Positions 1 to 11,877 of a DNA stretch of 64,000 nucleotides are shown here, in pieces (position 1 is the stretch's first letter; each line of letters begins with the position of its first letter). Under the pieces are notes generated by a model, which saw only the letters and a program-made list of their open reading frames with translations, did not search any database and had not been told where the DNA came from. A program made the translations under genes and the position numbers. Source of the stretch: Viscum album (Eukaryota > Streptophyta > Magnoliopsida > Santalales > Viscaceae); the NCBI GenBank assembly GCA_963277665.1, contig OY728136.1, positions 1,978,788,576 through 1,978,852,575 of the forward strand. The letters are read 5' to 3'.

Positions 1-725
1 AGACGAGGATCATACTAAGACACTTGCTAATTTTTTTATATGATATGGTTGATTATTATTAAGGTGTTGTCTTTTACCCCCCCCCCCCAATACATTTTTA
101 TAGGAACATGTATTTATGGATCGACCACCATGAGTACGATGATCCTAGGATGAGACCCTATATTATATACATAGATCGACCCATGGTTCATGTGTTCATT
201 TTATCAATTATTTTAGATTTAACTATTTTTATTATTTTTATAAAAGTAAAAATCTTATTATAAAATTATATTGTATTTAAAACTATCATTTTTATATCTT
301 TATAATAATTATTATACATGGAACAGTTGGTGGGATACTACTTGGTATTTTCAGAAAACACCTCACATATACCCAGTGGGTGTATGTTTTATTTTATTGT
401 TTGACTCATGTAAAATAAAGGTGTCACATGAAGGCAGTAGGTACTCCTTTTAGGGGATTTTAGGTCGGGTGATGATAGTGACATAGTGGGTGGTTGGACA
501 TTTTTTCACAAGGAGATATGTGGGTCATCATTTCCATTTCCCTTTACTTTTGTTTAATTTGGTACTTGGGTGTGGATGTATCTAATTTTCCACATGTATT
601 CTCCCTTTTTATGATTTTTGTAATGGATATGTATTATGATGAATTTATGATAACATTGATTAATTTAATGCAAAAAATCATTCCCAAATAATTTTATTGA
701 TACCTAATTACTAATTTCTATCCCA
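1..725 (+). repeat. R1 left LTR (3' part)
   Basis: The stretch aligns with the right LTR copy from 6654 onward; shared blocks include the agacgagg start, the ATGATATGGTTGATTA block and the run around 395-590 that matches 7060-7280. The first roughly 776 bp of this LTR lie outside the window, giving a full LTR of about 1.5 kb. It ends CCCA just before a primer-binding-like site. A run of 12 C at 77-88 is absent from the other LTR. Small open frames at 271-453 and 494-691 have no coding features and are taken as chance. Confidence 0.72.
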
Positions 726-726
726 T

Positions 727-737
727 TGGGATCAGTA
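727..737 (+). other. R1 primer-binding site (degenerate, tRNA-iMet type)
   Basis: The bases TGGGATCAGTA resemble the plant initiator-Met tRNA primer site TGGTATCAGAG and sit one base after the left LTR end, as expected for minus-strand DNA priming. Two or three substitutions fit the age of the element. Confidence 0.5.
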
Positions 738-1167
738 ACTCCCATCAGGACAATTCATGAGATGGTCCAGTTACCAGGTTAGGGGTAACATGGGTTGGCT
801 CATGAGAAAATGGAATTAGAGCTATTTATGTTTTTTTCCTTTACTTATGGGACTTTCAATTTGGTAAAAATCTTGATAGATATGTGATATGAATTTTGGG
901 GCTTGAGTAGCTCATTATAGGTGGGATTATTACAAAAACACATCACAAAAATCCTTGGATCATCATGGGATGTAATACAATTGTTTGACTCCTCTAATGG
1001 ATGTGATGCATGGGTTGTAGACAGAGCTTGGACATTAGGATAGGGTGGAATAGTTTGGATTATTTTATGATTTATTTGTGATTTATAATTTGTTTTATTA
1101 TATAATTTATATTGTTATTATTTATTTATAATATTAATGGTTTCCTTTTTTTGATCTACGTAGTACC

Positions 1168-2065
1168 ATGCCTCCATGAATAAAACTGATATATCCAAAG
1201 GAGGATAAATATAATTTTACACTAACCAACCCACTAGACAAACAAAAAATATTAGAGGAAGTGTTTTAGGATATCCAAGCCATGGATAAGTGAGTAGTCC
1301 ATGGTCTTTCCCATACCAATGGAGCTTGATCATGACCTAATAATTATTGGCCTCAAGTGTTTCCTAGGAATAAGTCTCCCTATTTTTAGGGAATCACTAA
1401 CCCCAATATGTTGAGGAATTAGTGGAGAATACAAATAATATATTTGAGTTTATTAGAAATCCTAATGCTGTTAGGGTAAAGGTCATGACTATTATGTTTT
1501 AGGTCCCCATTAGTTGGTGATGGGAGATAGTGGTGCAGGTTGGGAAACATGATACTATGGGGTGGAAGGTATTCAAGGCAATATTTATCGGGCCATTATT
1601 CTTAAGACCTTTCCTCTCACCAAGTCTTGAGTATTCATGGATATTAAAAATAGTTATAACTTAGTTATGGACTATGCTCATAATTTTATAGAACATGTCC
1701 AATTTTCTCCAAATTTGATTTAGAATTAAATGTTAAATGATCATCTATTGGAAATGTTATTGAAACATAATATATGGTCTCAAATCATCCAACTCAGGTT
1801 GAAGACTGAATATGAGGTTATTTATCAAGATTTGATGATATAGATTGACTAATAAGGTTTGTCAATATTTTTTTGGATACCCTATGTGCCTTATAAAAGT
1901 GTAAATGGTTATTTAAAAAATAAAAACCAATGGGAAGAGCATGCAAAAATGTGTGTTATAAGTTCAAGGTATCTACCTCAACCATATTCATTGACAGTTT
2001 CATGCGGTGGGACTGTTTTATACAATCTATGTGGGAAGAATGTGAACATGAAATATAGATTCTAG
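1168..2065 (+). pseudogene. gag: R1 gag remnant
   Basis: Capsid-like residues survive in pieces. Near 1519 there is a tryptophan pair followed by E, the usual WW of gypsy capsids, and then MGWKVFKAIF, which matches the stretch before the conserved FP motif. From about 1630 the frame reads EFMDIKNSYNLVMDYAHNF, matching the region where family members have an EF...L...M(T/S)V..Y block. Near 2015-2060 LYNLCGKNVNMKYRF looks like a zinc knuckle that lost its spacing. Several in-frame stops interrupt it, so it cannot make a working capsid. Confidence 0.55.
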
Positions 2066-2339
2066 GATCAACCTAGGTAATGTAATTTTTTTAAATCATA
2101 TTCTATTTGAATGGTTTTTTAATTTGTTCCTCCTTCTTAGAGTGGTACATACTTTATCACTATTATAACATCTGCAGCATAGTCTGATACCGCAAAGGTT
2201 ATGGGGTCTCTTTGGGGTGTGTGTGGTGGAAAAGAAGGTTCTTATTATTGATAAATTCATCTCATATTAGAGATACTAGTTATAAGTTAACCTTAGGCTT
2301 ATGAATATACAAATCAACTTCATGCAGTGGATGAAACAT

Positions 2340-2730
2340 TGGTAGAATATGAAACAGGCCATATTATAGTAAAAATTAGTGTTCTCATTGATTTATATAT
2401 AGAATTTTTTTGGTCTATATAGGTTCTTCTCACCCATTAATACCTATTTAATTTTTGACTTGATAAAAGTCCAACCAAATCCCATGCCCTATGTCATGGG
2501 GATAGTTACACTATTTATAAAAAGGATGAAGTGAGGTTTCTAATGCTCGTTGTGTGTTGTCTCTATGTCAGAAGTTAAGATGATGTGGGAGTTAATTATC
2601 TTGGATATATACCACTTTATTGAAATCCAAGGGATAAATGTTAATAAGTTCTTTAAGTATCACATTGATTTATACCATTGGAATAAGACCTTTACTATTA
2701 TTTATGGGAGCACTCAGGTATTATAGGGAG
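2340..2730 (+). pseudogene. R1 protease remnant
   Basis: The frame near 2350 reads ETGHIIVKISVLID, matching the strand before the active-site aspartate of gypsy proteases; the triplet after D is disrupted, and a GSSHP fragment appears about 30 bp later, suggesting a small insertion in the active-site loop. Downstream, near 2590, LIILDIYHF corresponds to the family's ILGMDWL block. Stops are frequent. The order, after gag and before reverse transcriptase, supports the call. Confidence 0.5.
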
Positions 2731-2869
2731 AACTAAACCTTTGGTCTATAGGAGTGGGGCTTCCAATTATAGAGTTGGGAAGCTTTACCTATCAATTATA
2801 CTCATTTTTATGAAAATAAAAAATAATAATTTCTTGGAAGTATGTTTCCTCCCAAGGATAGTGAATTCT

Positions 2870-3600
2870 TTGAGGTGTTTCTATGTTATTTTAAAGACTT
2901 ACATCCAGATAAAGAATTGGAGTTTTTCATTTATTTAATTCTAGGTATAGAACTACTATATCACCATTCATATCAGTGGTCTCACAATGATATGATGTAA
3001 TTTAAGATTAATAGAGATGATTTGGAATCCAAAGGTATCATACTGCAAGTGTTTCCTTGTAGTACACTCTAATACTCTTTTCTAATAAGGTCGTTAGATC
3101 TATTCAGTTAAGAATTGACTATCTAAATTTAAATAGGGTCACAATTAAAATTTGATACCACTTTTCCAACATTTATGATATATTGGATCAATATAATTTA
3201 GAAGTATAGTTTTTTACTATTTATCTCTACTTAGTTCATCACTAAGTTAGGGTGAAGGATGCTGATATCCCCAAGAATACTTTTCAACTTAGGTATTGTT
3301 GTTTCAAGTATCTTGTAATTTCATTTGGATTAATAAAATCCCCAATAGGTTTCATGGAAAACATGAAAATGATTTCCCCATATATATTTCTAATTCTTAA
3401 TTTTGGAATTTTTAGATGATATATTGGATTATTTGAAATAAAAATAAGATCACAAGTAATATTTGAGGATCATTCTGGGGATATTTTATAATCATCGTAT
3501 TTAAACCAAGATGGAAAAATATAGTTTTTGGATTTGAGAAGTCAATTTCATAGGACATTTAATATTGGAAAATCACATCTTAGTTGAAATACATATGGTT
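2870..3600 (+). pseudogene. R1 reverse transcriptase remnant
   Basis: This would copy element RNA into DNA. A linker at 2873-2990 reads like the family VFPEDLPG...EVEFSIDLVPG block in altered form. At 3240-3400 the frame gives VRVKDADIPKNTFQLRY, then FKYLVISFGLIKSP and FMENMKM, the well-known [31 protein letters not shown] region. At about 3412 FLDDIL keeps the two catalytic aspartates. KMEKYSFW and FIGHLI, matching KCEFW and FLGH, follow near 3510-3560. Stops and frameshifts are spread throughout. Confidence 0.72.
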
Positions 3601-3769
3601 ATAGTGATAATATCTAGCAATGTACATAGGTATGTTTTACAAATAAGGAGTTTCTTGGGCTTGATAGTATAGCATAAGTGGTATGTCAAAACAATTTCTC
3701 AAATCTCATCAACTATGATGAATCTTACCCAGAAAAGGGTAATGTTCACTTGGAACCCAGGATTTCAAG

Positions 3770-4180
3770 TATCTTTTTAAGTGATTATGAAATGTTTTAC
3801 CACAACCATTAACTTAATTTTTCAGAAAGTAGGTCCAAGTTATATGGTTTACTATGATGCATTGAGCATGGGCCTGGGTGGTGTACTTATGAAAGGTGGC
3901 CATGTGGTGGTGTAGGTATAGTTCCAACATTGAAAAATGAAAAACATTAATTGAAATATTAACATGAACTCATAGATTTGTTTCATTCATTCAAGTTCTA
4001 GTGATATAACCTTTTAGGGAATGTTTTATGTTTTTTTCAAATCATTAGATCTTGAGTTATATATTTTTCCCAAAAGGCCTTAATATGAGGTAGTGGTGAT
4101 GGTTGGAGTATCTTAAAGGGTTTGATTTTGACATTTGCTACACCCTAAGTAAAGGGAACATAATTTCTAATGCTCTATAC
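3770..4180 (+). pseudogene. R1 RNase H remnant
   Basis: RNase H removes the RNA strand during reverse transcription. At about 3840 the frame reads YMVYYDALSMGLGGVLMKGG, matching the first strand of gypsy RNase H with its catalytic aspartate (YSDASxxGLGxVLMQ in relatives). HELIDLFHSFK near 3965 corresponds to HDLEL..V.FALK with its catalytic glutamate. A degenerate ending about LPQKALI..RWWRWLEYLK is visible near 4070-4120. Several stops lie between these blocks. Confidence 0.62.
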
Positions 4181-4429
4181 ATAAATTTACTATCCCAGGC
4201 TCTAAAAGAATATGGTAGTGTGTGGAACCTCATGATGATTTTTCCAAGATGCATATGGAATCAAAGAAAGAGAATAATGTGATGTTTTTCACTATCATGT
4301 AGTTTATGAATTCTCTTATATAGTGTATTTGGGATGATAAATATAGTGACTTGGTATTTTAAAACTATATTAAGATTTTAGATGGTGGGTAGACAACTAA
4401 CGAATGGTCTTTGTCTCTAGAGGGAATAC

Positions 4430-5250
4430 TCCTCTTTGAAGACCGTTTTATTATTCCATTTTATCTCAGGAAAGTGGTGATGTATGACTATCACCAATTT
4501 TAGTGGTATTTATATCCTAGTTTCACCATGATGATTATGACATAAGATAATGGATCTGGTGGCTGAGTAGGAGGAGGGGCATTGAACATTTTTTCTCAAT
4601 GTTATATTTATCAATGGATCATGGTCAAGCATCAGAATCCCTTAGGCTTGCTCCAATATTTTCCCATTCATACATAGAAATGGGATAAAGTGTCTATTTG
4701 TTTTATCATTAGGATACCCTATACCCCTAGGGAGAAAATTCCATCTGGGAGATGATTGACCATCAAACCAACTCTAACTACTTCACCCCGATCAATGACA
4801 CCACTAGAGTAGAGCAGTGGTGTTGGATGTAAGTTCAATAGGTCATAAGATTTCATGGCATGACATATTATACCATTTTTATGGAGATACATAGTTTAAC
4901 TCATAGATTTGGGAAGGTATTAAAATTTTACTGAGATCCCTGGTCAAGCATATCATGACATACCATCCCTCAGAATATAGTCAAACAGATCTGGCCAATA
5001 AAATTAAAGAAGACAAGATTCATGCCCATGTCTTAGACTTTAGAGGTTCATGGGAAAAATATCAAATATTGGTGAAATTATATAATAATAATAGTAACTA
5101 ATACATTATCAATATGGATACATATTAATCTTTTAATTTATGGAATTTCTTATCCCCTTTATGTTAGACTGAGGTGGGTGTGTCTTCTTTGGTGGAACCA
5201 AGCATCATACAAGAGATAATAGGAAACATTAAAACAATTAGGAAGAATAT
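4430..5250 (+). pseudogene. R1 integrase remnant
   Basis: Integrase would insert the DNA copy. Near 4600-4700 the frame reads VMVKHQNPLGLLQYFPIHT followed by KWDK, the block between the zinc-binding domain and the catalytic core (QVKxEHQxPxGLLQPLPIPxWKWE in relatives). From about 4945 a HPSEYSQTD-like stretch matches the [10 protein letters not shown] block that bears the catalytic glutamate; that residue is not preserved. Stops are frequent. Confidence 0.6.
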
Positions 5251-5269
5251 ATCAACATATCAAAGTCAT

Positions 5270-5690
5270 TAAATGTCTTATTCATATCTCCAAAAATGAC
5301 CCTTGAAATTTTGAGTGGGTGACCAGGTGTTTTTATAGGTGATACCTTGATTGGGCTATCACCATCTTAGAAAGCATTGGAAATTTACTCTAAAGCACAT
5401 AAAACCCATTGATATTATTGAAAGGATCTATAAGGTTTCATACCATTTGGAAAGTCCTTCTTAATTGATGTCAATTCAAGATGTTTTCTCTGTCCCATAA
5501 TTGAAAATGTATAAACTAGACCCTTCCCAAGTGTTGAATTAGGAAGATCTTGAGTTGAAACCTGATATATCAGTGGATGAACAATCGACTAAGATAATTT
5601 ATTCCCATGTCATGGTGTTGTGAGGGAGATCCATTTAGTTGTTTCATATTCTATAGAAACATGGCATGGTTATTGTCAAAGAAACAGTTC
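5270..5690 (+). pseudogene. R1 integrase C-terminus and chromodomain-like remnant
   Basis: The frame contains KHIKPIDIIERIYKVSYHLE, matching the GPF/Y module, then IQDVFSVPxLKMYKLDPSQVL, matching xVHDVFHVSxLRKYxPDPSHVL. The following DLELKPDISVDEQSTKI matches the start of the chromodomain region of R5. A terminal stop-rich segment follows. This supports chromovirus membership. Confidence 0.58.
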
Positions 5691-5866
5691 CATTTTCAGG
5701 TATTTATTTTTTATTTTTCATTACATAATTAATTAATAACCCCTATGAAACGTTGTTGGAAAAATTTTACATTTTTGGGAGGGTTGGGTATGGAAAAAGA
5801 TTTTTACAAGAATGACAAATGGTTATCTAAAACTATATAGAAACTAGGAAAAATCATTATAACCCT

Positions 5867-5877
5867 AGGTAGTGGGA
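5867..5877 (+). other. R1 polypurine tract
   Basis: AGGTAGTGGGA lies immediately before TATTACAC, which I take as the start of the right LTR. A purine run in this place primes plus-strand DNA in LTR elements. Confidence 0.45.
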
Positions 5878-7306
5878 TATTACACAATTTTCACATAGTT
5901 TTTCAAACCAAACAAAACCTCCAAGAGTCTATTCATGCCAATATAGAGGCACCCAAATGGTTGTCATATTTTTTAAACCATGTTTTCAAACCATTCGAAC
6001 TTCCCTGAACTTTGGATTTTTGAGATACCTATACTACCCCAAGATTTATTTAACCCCTTTCTCCCCCTTTTCTCCTTATTATCAAACTATATATCCCCAG
6101 GTGTGCCATCCCTCCTTTCCCCTTCCCTCTTGGAATCCATTTTTGAGTGTATTTTTTATATATTTTTTAAGATACCCTTATGTAAGTTTATTTTCTCTCT
6201 TTCCTTTGACATTTTCTTTATTCCTTCCATAGTTTCATCCTACCTAATTATTGTGATGATCTATGGCTTTTATAATCTGAACCATATTGTATATGTCTGG
6301 ATGTTTATTGGTATTTAATTCTTCCATAGGGTTCCATATACTCTTATAATTTTGTTTCCAACTAGTTAATAGTGATTTCAAAGGTAAGGGTAGGTGGTGT
6401 CATGTTATACCATTATTTAGAGAATTTAATATATATTTTTTCATTTTTGATAATTTCTAAAATAATTGGTTCATGTAAAAGGTTATTTCAAGACTTACTA
6501 GAGATTATGTTAGTTTTTAATTTGTTTCCCTTTCTTTTAAATGAGTGGAAGTGAATTTATTTTCTTTTTGTATTCTAAAATGTGATGAAATAGATTCTTG
6601 AATTAAGCATGAAGTTGAAAATGCCCTTGAAAATATCAAGTACCTTGGTATGTAGACGAGGAAAATAATTGTAGTCATTTTTCATACCCTAACTACCTAA
6701 GGATTACACTGAAACATTAACTAAACTATATTATGATGTGATATGGTTGATTACATTAGGGATTTTGGCTTTGACCTTCCTAACACCCCATGCATGGGAG
6801 CATATATGTATGGATCTATCCCCAAGAGTGTGAGGAACATAGGATGAAACCCTACCTTAGCTAAATTAGAATTTTAAAGTTACTTGTTTTCATTTTATCA
6901 TTTTTTTCCTATTTTCACATTTCAATTGTTTTTTAAAAGTCCAATGCATGTTTTAAAATAAAATTATATTTAAAACTCTCATGTTTATATGTGTCAAATA
7001 ATGGTTATTCATGGAAAACATATTGGGATTTAGTTAGTAATGTTGAGATCACACACTAAATACACCAAATGAGTGTATATATAAATTATATTTTCTATCT
7101 TATTTAAGAAAAGGTGTCTCATAAAGGCAAAGAGTACTCTTTCTTGTGGATTTTTGATCAGGTGATTATAGGGACATAGTGGGTTGTAGGCCCTTATGTC
7201 ACGAGGTGATATGTGGATCATATTTGTTATTCCCATTTCCTTTTGTTTAATTTAGTATTATTATGTGGATTTATCTAATTATGATCATGTATGATCCATT
7301 TTTACA
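5878..7306 (+). repeat. R1 right LTR (interrupted by R2)
   Basis: From 6654 onward it aligns with window positions 1-605, with many substitutions. It starts just after the purine tract and is broken at 7306, where R2 begins with TGTAATACC. The pyrimidine-rich block at 6045-6130 (many CCCT and TTCC runs with TTATTATC) resembles the promoter context of the other LTRs. Overlapping open frames at 5957-6318 fall inside this block and show no coding constraint. Confidence 0.68.
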
Positions 7307-8576
7307 TGTAATACCTCAATATTTAAAAAACACAGTGTTTGATAGCATACACAACACAAAACACCGAGCTTTTACAAATGTGAACTATAATCATTCACAT
7401 ATGACCTTTATAATCTTGTAATAGAATTATAGGGTATGAATAGGAGTAAACAAACTTTGAAAAATATATACAGTGTTGTTACTCAATAATAATATATTAA
7501 TAAATTCTCAGGAAATAAGAAATCATTTTTTTAGTAAAGCCATTTTATACTTTAAGTATATGTTTTCATCAAGAATAATGTTTATTGATTTTTATAAGCG
7601 AGTATTATAATTAATTTCTAGTGATTTTATAAATTTTATTTTATTAAAAAGAGTTCATTTCTTAAATCACATATAAATATTTTCATAGGGTTAAATTTTT
7701 GGATTTTTCTGAAAATATTTGTTCCCATTGATTAGTGAAAAATACTAATTTTATATAAACATTTCTTTTCATTTAAAGTATTTAAAAATTTATAAATTTT
7801 TTAAAATATAATTAGTTAAGTTTTATTAAAATTATTCAATTTATTTTTATTGGAATCTAAATCATGCTTAGTTTTGGTATAAAAACGTTTTTTATACGTA
7901 TAATGCATTTTTCTAGAAAACAATTTTTCATCGGGTTTAGAGGGTTTATTTTAAAATTAATTTATTACAATTATAAGAATTAAATTTATGAAATGGATTC
8001 CATATTTTTGAATCATTTTTTCCTTTTTTAAAAAAATATTTTAACTTTATTTTTTTCATAATTTATAGAACCCATGGTAAAAGTTTTCAGTACAGTAAAG
8101 GGTAAATTATTTTAACTAGTGTTATAACTAATATAAAAAGGATTTAAAATCACCATAACAATTTAATTTCATCTATTTGATAAGTTAAATTTGAAAAACA
8201 CTTTAAAATATTAAAAAAAAATTTCTTTCCCTTCATCTTTGATAAAGATCTTTATATCATTTTAAATAAAAGAAAATTCTAAAATATCTATTCTTTAATT
8301 TTTATATCTATATTAATTTTTTAATAGAGATAATAACTAGTTGTGAAAAATTATAAAAGTTTACTTTGAATATGAATCATTTTTTATAATTGTAATTTCA
8401 TTTTTAATTTGCAGTGATTAAATAATTACATTAAATGCATACGCAACGATAACACAATGTTTGTGGAAATAGTACATAGAGAAATACAGTAAATGATTTT
8501 AAAAACTATAAAATTAATATTTACTGTAGCGTATTGTGTTTTAAACTAGATAAAAAGAGAATTAAGTTGAACATTT
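7307..8576 (+). repeat. R2 left LTR, segment 1
   Basis: It begins TGTAATACC and aligns with 23579-24780. A clear shared block is TACTCAATAA followed by a GGAAAT(A/G)A stretch at 7489-7540 versus 23700-23750, and similar blocks continue to about 8560 versus 24750. It is extremely AT-rich and non-coding, and ends where R3 is inserted. Confidence 0.68.
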
Positions 8577-9007
8577 TGTTTAATGAACATGCCATTTTTA
8601 AAACTAGTCCTTAAAATGATGTTTTGAGAGTTGGAACCTTTCAAATTTATGTTTTTGGGCTTGGCTAATGGCCTAAGAAGTTTCCCAGTTGGATTGTGGA
8701 GTTTTAGGAGCACTGAACCCGAAAAGGTAATGATTTAAATAACATACAAAGAGAAAACTTTTTTTTGAAACTAGGCCGATAATTTCAGGAAGACATTAGT
8801 GGTGTATAGGGGCTATTCATGGTTTTCCAAACCTTACAACTAACTCACACAGTGTGCGTTTTCAGGTAGTAGGCTTATACTGTTCACTGCATGGTTTGCA
8901 CAGAATTTGTAAAACCATGATGGTTAAACCATGAATTTTTTTCTTCTTTATGAAATTAAATTTAATTAATTAAAATCCAAATAAAAAATAAAAAGAAAAC
9001 AAAGATC

Positions 9008-9026
9008 CCTCTCCCCTATTATACCT
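9008..9026 (+). promoter_or_regulatory. R3 candidate core promoter (left LTR)
   Basis: CTCTCCCCTATTATAC has the same pyrimidine-rich run into a TATA-like core as the stronger boxes in R5 and R6; the partner LTR has CTCTCCCCTCTTATAC at 15803-15818. The core is weak, so the call rests on position and similarity only. Confidence 0.35.
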
Positions 9027-10679
9027 GCACAATGTGAACCCCCACCCCCGAGGATCTCCCCGGCTACCTCAAGACACCCCATTTTTGGCTGCCTCTGATC
9101 CCATATTTTGGAAATATTTCTAACGATTTCTCTTTCGATTCTCAATGTTAAGGCATTATGATCATTCTACTCTCCATTTACAGGCATGATTTTTTCTCCA
9201 CACTTCCCCTCTTAATTTGGATGAATCCCTAGAGTTAGTTTTTTGAAGAGTTTTCAGTTTTCTTTTAAATTTAGGGTATAATGTACCTCTCTCGAGACCC
9301 CTTTGTATGGGTTTCAACATCTGTCACCAAAAGAGAATAATATTATCTTCAATTCTGGTTTCAATAGTCGTTTGAGGTAAGGATTTAATTTTCTTTCTTT
9401 GTCTTACCTAGTTTTATATGGGCTCTCTTGGTGTTTTGAGTTTTGAGATTTTATCTCTAGTGCGTTGAACCCTACCACATGGATTTCAATTTCCAGAGTC
9501 TAAGGAGAATTGCTTGTGTATTCATATTTAGGAATGTATATTTATTTTGGTTCCACTATTATGTATATATTCACCCATGGTAGGGCATATATATGTATGA
9601 GGCTAGGTGTGATTATGTATATATATGAAAATTCATACCTACGTAAGTGGAGATGGGAGTATTCATATAACCATATATGTGAGGAACCCATTCAATATAT
9701 TCATGGGCCACGTGAATATGTGCATAGGGTAAAGGCTTTCTTATATATATGTGAAGGTTCATATTCTCTAAGGGGGGTAGTAGTAGCTTCTAGTTAGAAA
9801 GATTCAAGAGTTGAAGTGTCCGTCTTGATTCTTCTTTGAGGTATGATCCCTCTCCATTCCCTTTTCATTCAAGAAAGCATTAATTAATTAATTAATTAAT
9901 CATTTCTCTCACCATTATTTAATAATTTTCCATATATAGTAGTTTATTATAATTTTATTTTGTTAATAAGGTAATGAATTTCATAAATGTGATAAATGAT
10001 CGTTTGATAAAAAATGTCATGATTTATAATAAAACCCCTCCAACAAAGGTGCGTTGTTGTCAAGATAAAATGTAGTGATAGAATTTTATGATTACAGACA
10101 TTATTGCATTGAGATATATTTATTATTTGAGGCTATTACTGATAAATGGTATGTTTAGGTTCTTGGATCCATTTTGTTACATTTTCCCAAGAAGGTATAT
10201 GCCTTGTTTACATAACACATATCCTTTACAATTGAGACCTTTAAATGTAGTTCCCTTGTTATAACGAGTTAAATGGTTTGGTTGAAGTAAATGGAAAGGG
10301 TAGAATGGATTAAGAAAGATGGAATTATTCTTTAATGGAAATTAGCATGATCCTTTCATTTGACATAAGGACCTTAAATCAATTTCCATGTTTAAGAAAA
10401 TTTAGTGTGATGACTTTGAGAAGGATGGATCACACCAAATGGATTTCCTTATATTAAATGAATTAAATTAAATTGTACTTCCCTAGTTTGGGACCTAAGT
10501 GGTTATGCATTATGTATTAAATTATGAACATTGACAAGGATTTTGAACTTTATAAGATGGTTCGACTTGTGAATTATCTTATAAATGTGATGTTTGTTAA
10601 AATGGTAAGAATTTTAATGCACAAAATGAGAGTTACTACCTCATTAATTGCATCACAAGGTTCATATGCTATATAATGA

Positions 10680-11005
10680 GCTATATAAATGTCTATGAGT
10701 GGGAGAAAGTTTTACCGCATGTCACTTCAATCCATATATGAATGGGTGAGAGGAAGTTTTAACACATTCCATTACTATATAAAAATATATTTGTGGGTGG
10801 CCGTTTTATCCATTACAAGCACTACATAAACATTGATGGGTGGGAGGCAGTTTTACCCCATACCTGTACTAGAATCATCTATGTGTGGTATACAGGTTTA
10901 CCCCATGGCGGTTATATACATACGTCTATGGGTGAAAGGTAGTTCCCCCCCCCCTTTAGTTATATATAATTATATGGTTGGGATATAGTTTTACCCCATT
11001 CCATT
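10680..11005 (+). repeat. Tandem repeat of about 46-55 bp in R3 left LTR
   Basis: About six imperfect copies of a unit containing TCTATGGGTGGGAGG followed by AGTTTTACCCCATGCC and an ACTATATAAA spacer. Unit lengths vary and several copies are degraded. The same array occupies the same place in the right LTR, so it was present before R3 inserted. Confidence 0.75.
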
Positions 11006-11877
11006 TATGTTTTATATGTGTACATAAAGTCCAAGTGATTGTAAGGGCTCTTGGACTTGGGTTTGGGGAACACTGTAAGAGCTCCCCTAGAATTGGATGG
11101 TGGTGGTACGTCCCAATCCACCCCATGTATATATATATATTACTATATATATATAAAGTTGACATGATCAGAAATACCAGCCATGGGTTGAAGCAGGTAT
11201 CGTCGTCCGATGTCCCTGTGGAACCTGGATAGGTGTCTATTTGTTCTTTCAGTTTTGTTATTATTTATCTATACATGAACACTGTTGAATTAATATTTCA
11301 CTATTTGGATTGGGATAGACATAGGTGGTGATGAACTAGTGAGACTTATTTCTCACACCCTACTAAGGTTTCCATTTAACTGGGGTACCTGAGAAGACAT
11401 TTACGTTCACATGACCTTGTACCTTGGTTATGTTGTGTGCTTATAGAAGGAAGTTAGTAGAAAAGGATCATGTTGGAGCTCAGGATGGTCATAGAGATCA
11501 CCCATAGGAATTTTATGTCATTTATTTATCCTTATATTTTATAGTAAATAATCTTATTTGTCTAATGCTTTAGCTTATGTATCATCCATCATCCATGCAT
11601 TTTATAAACAGACATTGACCACTTTTATTACAGTTGTTATAATATTTGTCTTTCAATACTTTTTCTTCCTTTATTCATTATTTTTTCTATTGTCTGTTTT
11701 TTATTATATGATAATACCACTTTTCATATCTTATAATAGGGTATAAAATCCCCACTATGACCTCCCCAAACCCTCACTTCTAATCAGAAGTCAATGACAT
11801 ACACGGAGACACGCTTGAGGCCGTGTGACCCACCATTTCAGCTACCGATTAATAGTAAGCCAGTTTGAGATGTTATA

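Larger units (their letters stand above)
1..7306 (+). mobile_element. R1: degenerate Ty3/gypsy chromovirus-like LTR retrotransposon (partial)
   Basis: This is the oldest element in the nest. The window opens inside its left LTR: positions 1-605 align with 6654-7306. Between the LTRs, + strand remnants of gag, protease, reverse transcriptase, RNase H, integrase and the C-terminal domain occur in Ty3/gypsy order, all broken by stops and frameshifts. A primer-binding-like site follows the left LTR and a purine tract precedes the right one. The right LTR is cut at 7306 by R2, and its last 120 bp or so should lie beyond R2 near 61.5 kb but could not be recognised with confidence. Confidence 0.8.
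8577..11877 (+). repeat. R3 left LTR
   Basis: It aligns along its full length with 15374-18631, with substantial divergence. Recognisable shared parts are a CCCGAAAA(G/A)GTAATG block near 8717 and 15506, the CTCTCCCCT-TTATAC block near 9008 and 15801, a TATATGTATG(A/G)G-rich stretch near 9590 and 16375, the tandem array near 10.7 kb and the GTCCAAGTGATTG-like block near 11030. A (TTAA)n run at about 9880-9901 and a C10 run at 10945-10954 are confined to this copy. Small open frames at 9510-9797 and 10956-11232 are repeat-driven. Confidence 0.75.

Noticed and set aside
5957..6318. Overlapping plus-strand frames of 91 and 112 aa, hydrophobic
   Set aside because: They fall in the pyrimidine-rich promoter-like part of the R1 right LTR; Phe/Pro/Leu/Ser content reflects CT-rich sequence.
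9510..9797. 95-aa frame rich in Tyr and Ile
   Set aside because: Translation of TATATG-type repeats in the R3 LTR; the partner LTR frame is not conserved.
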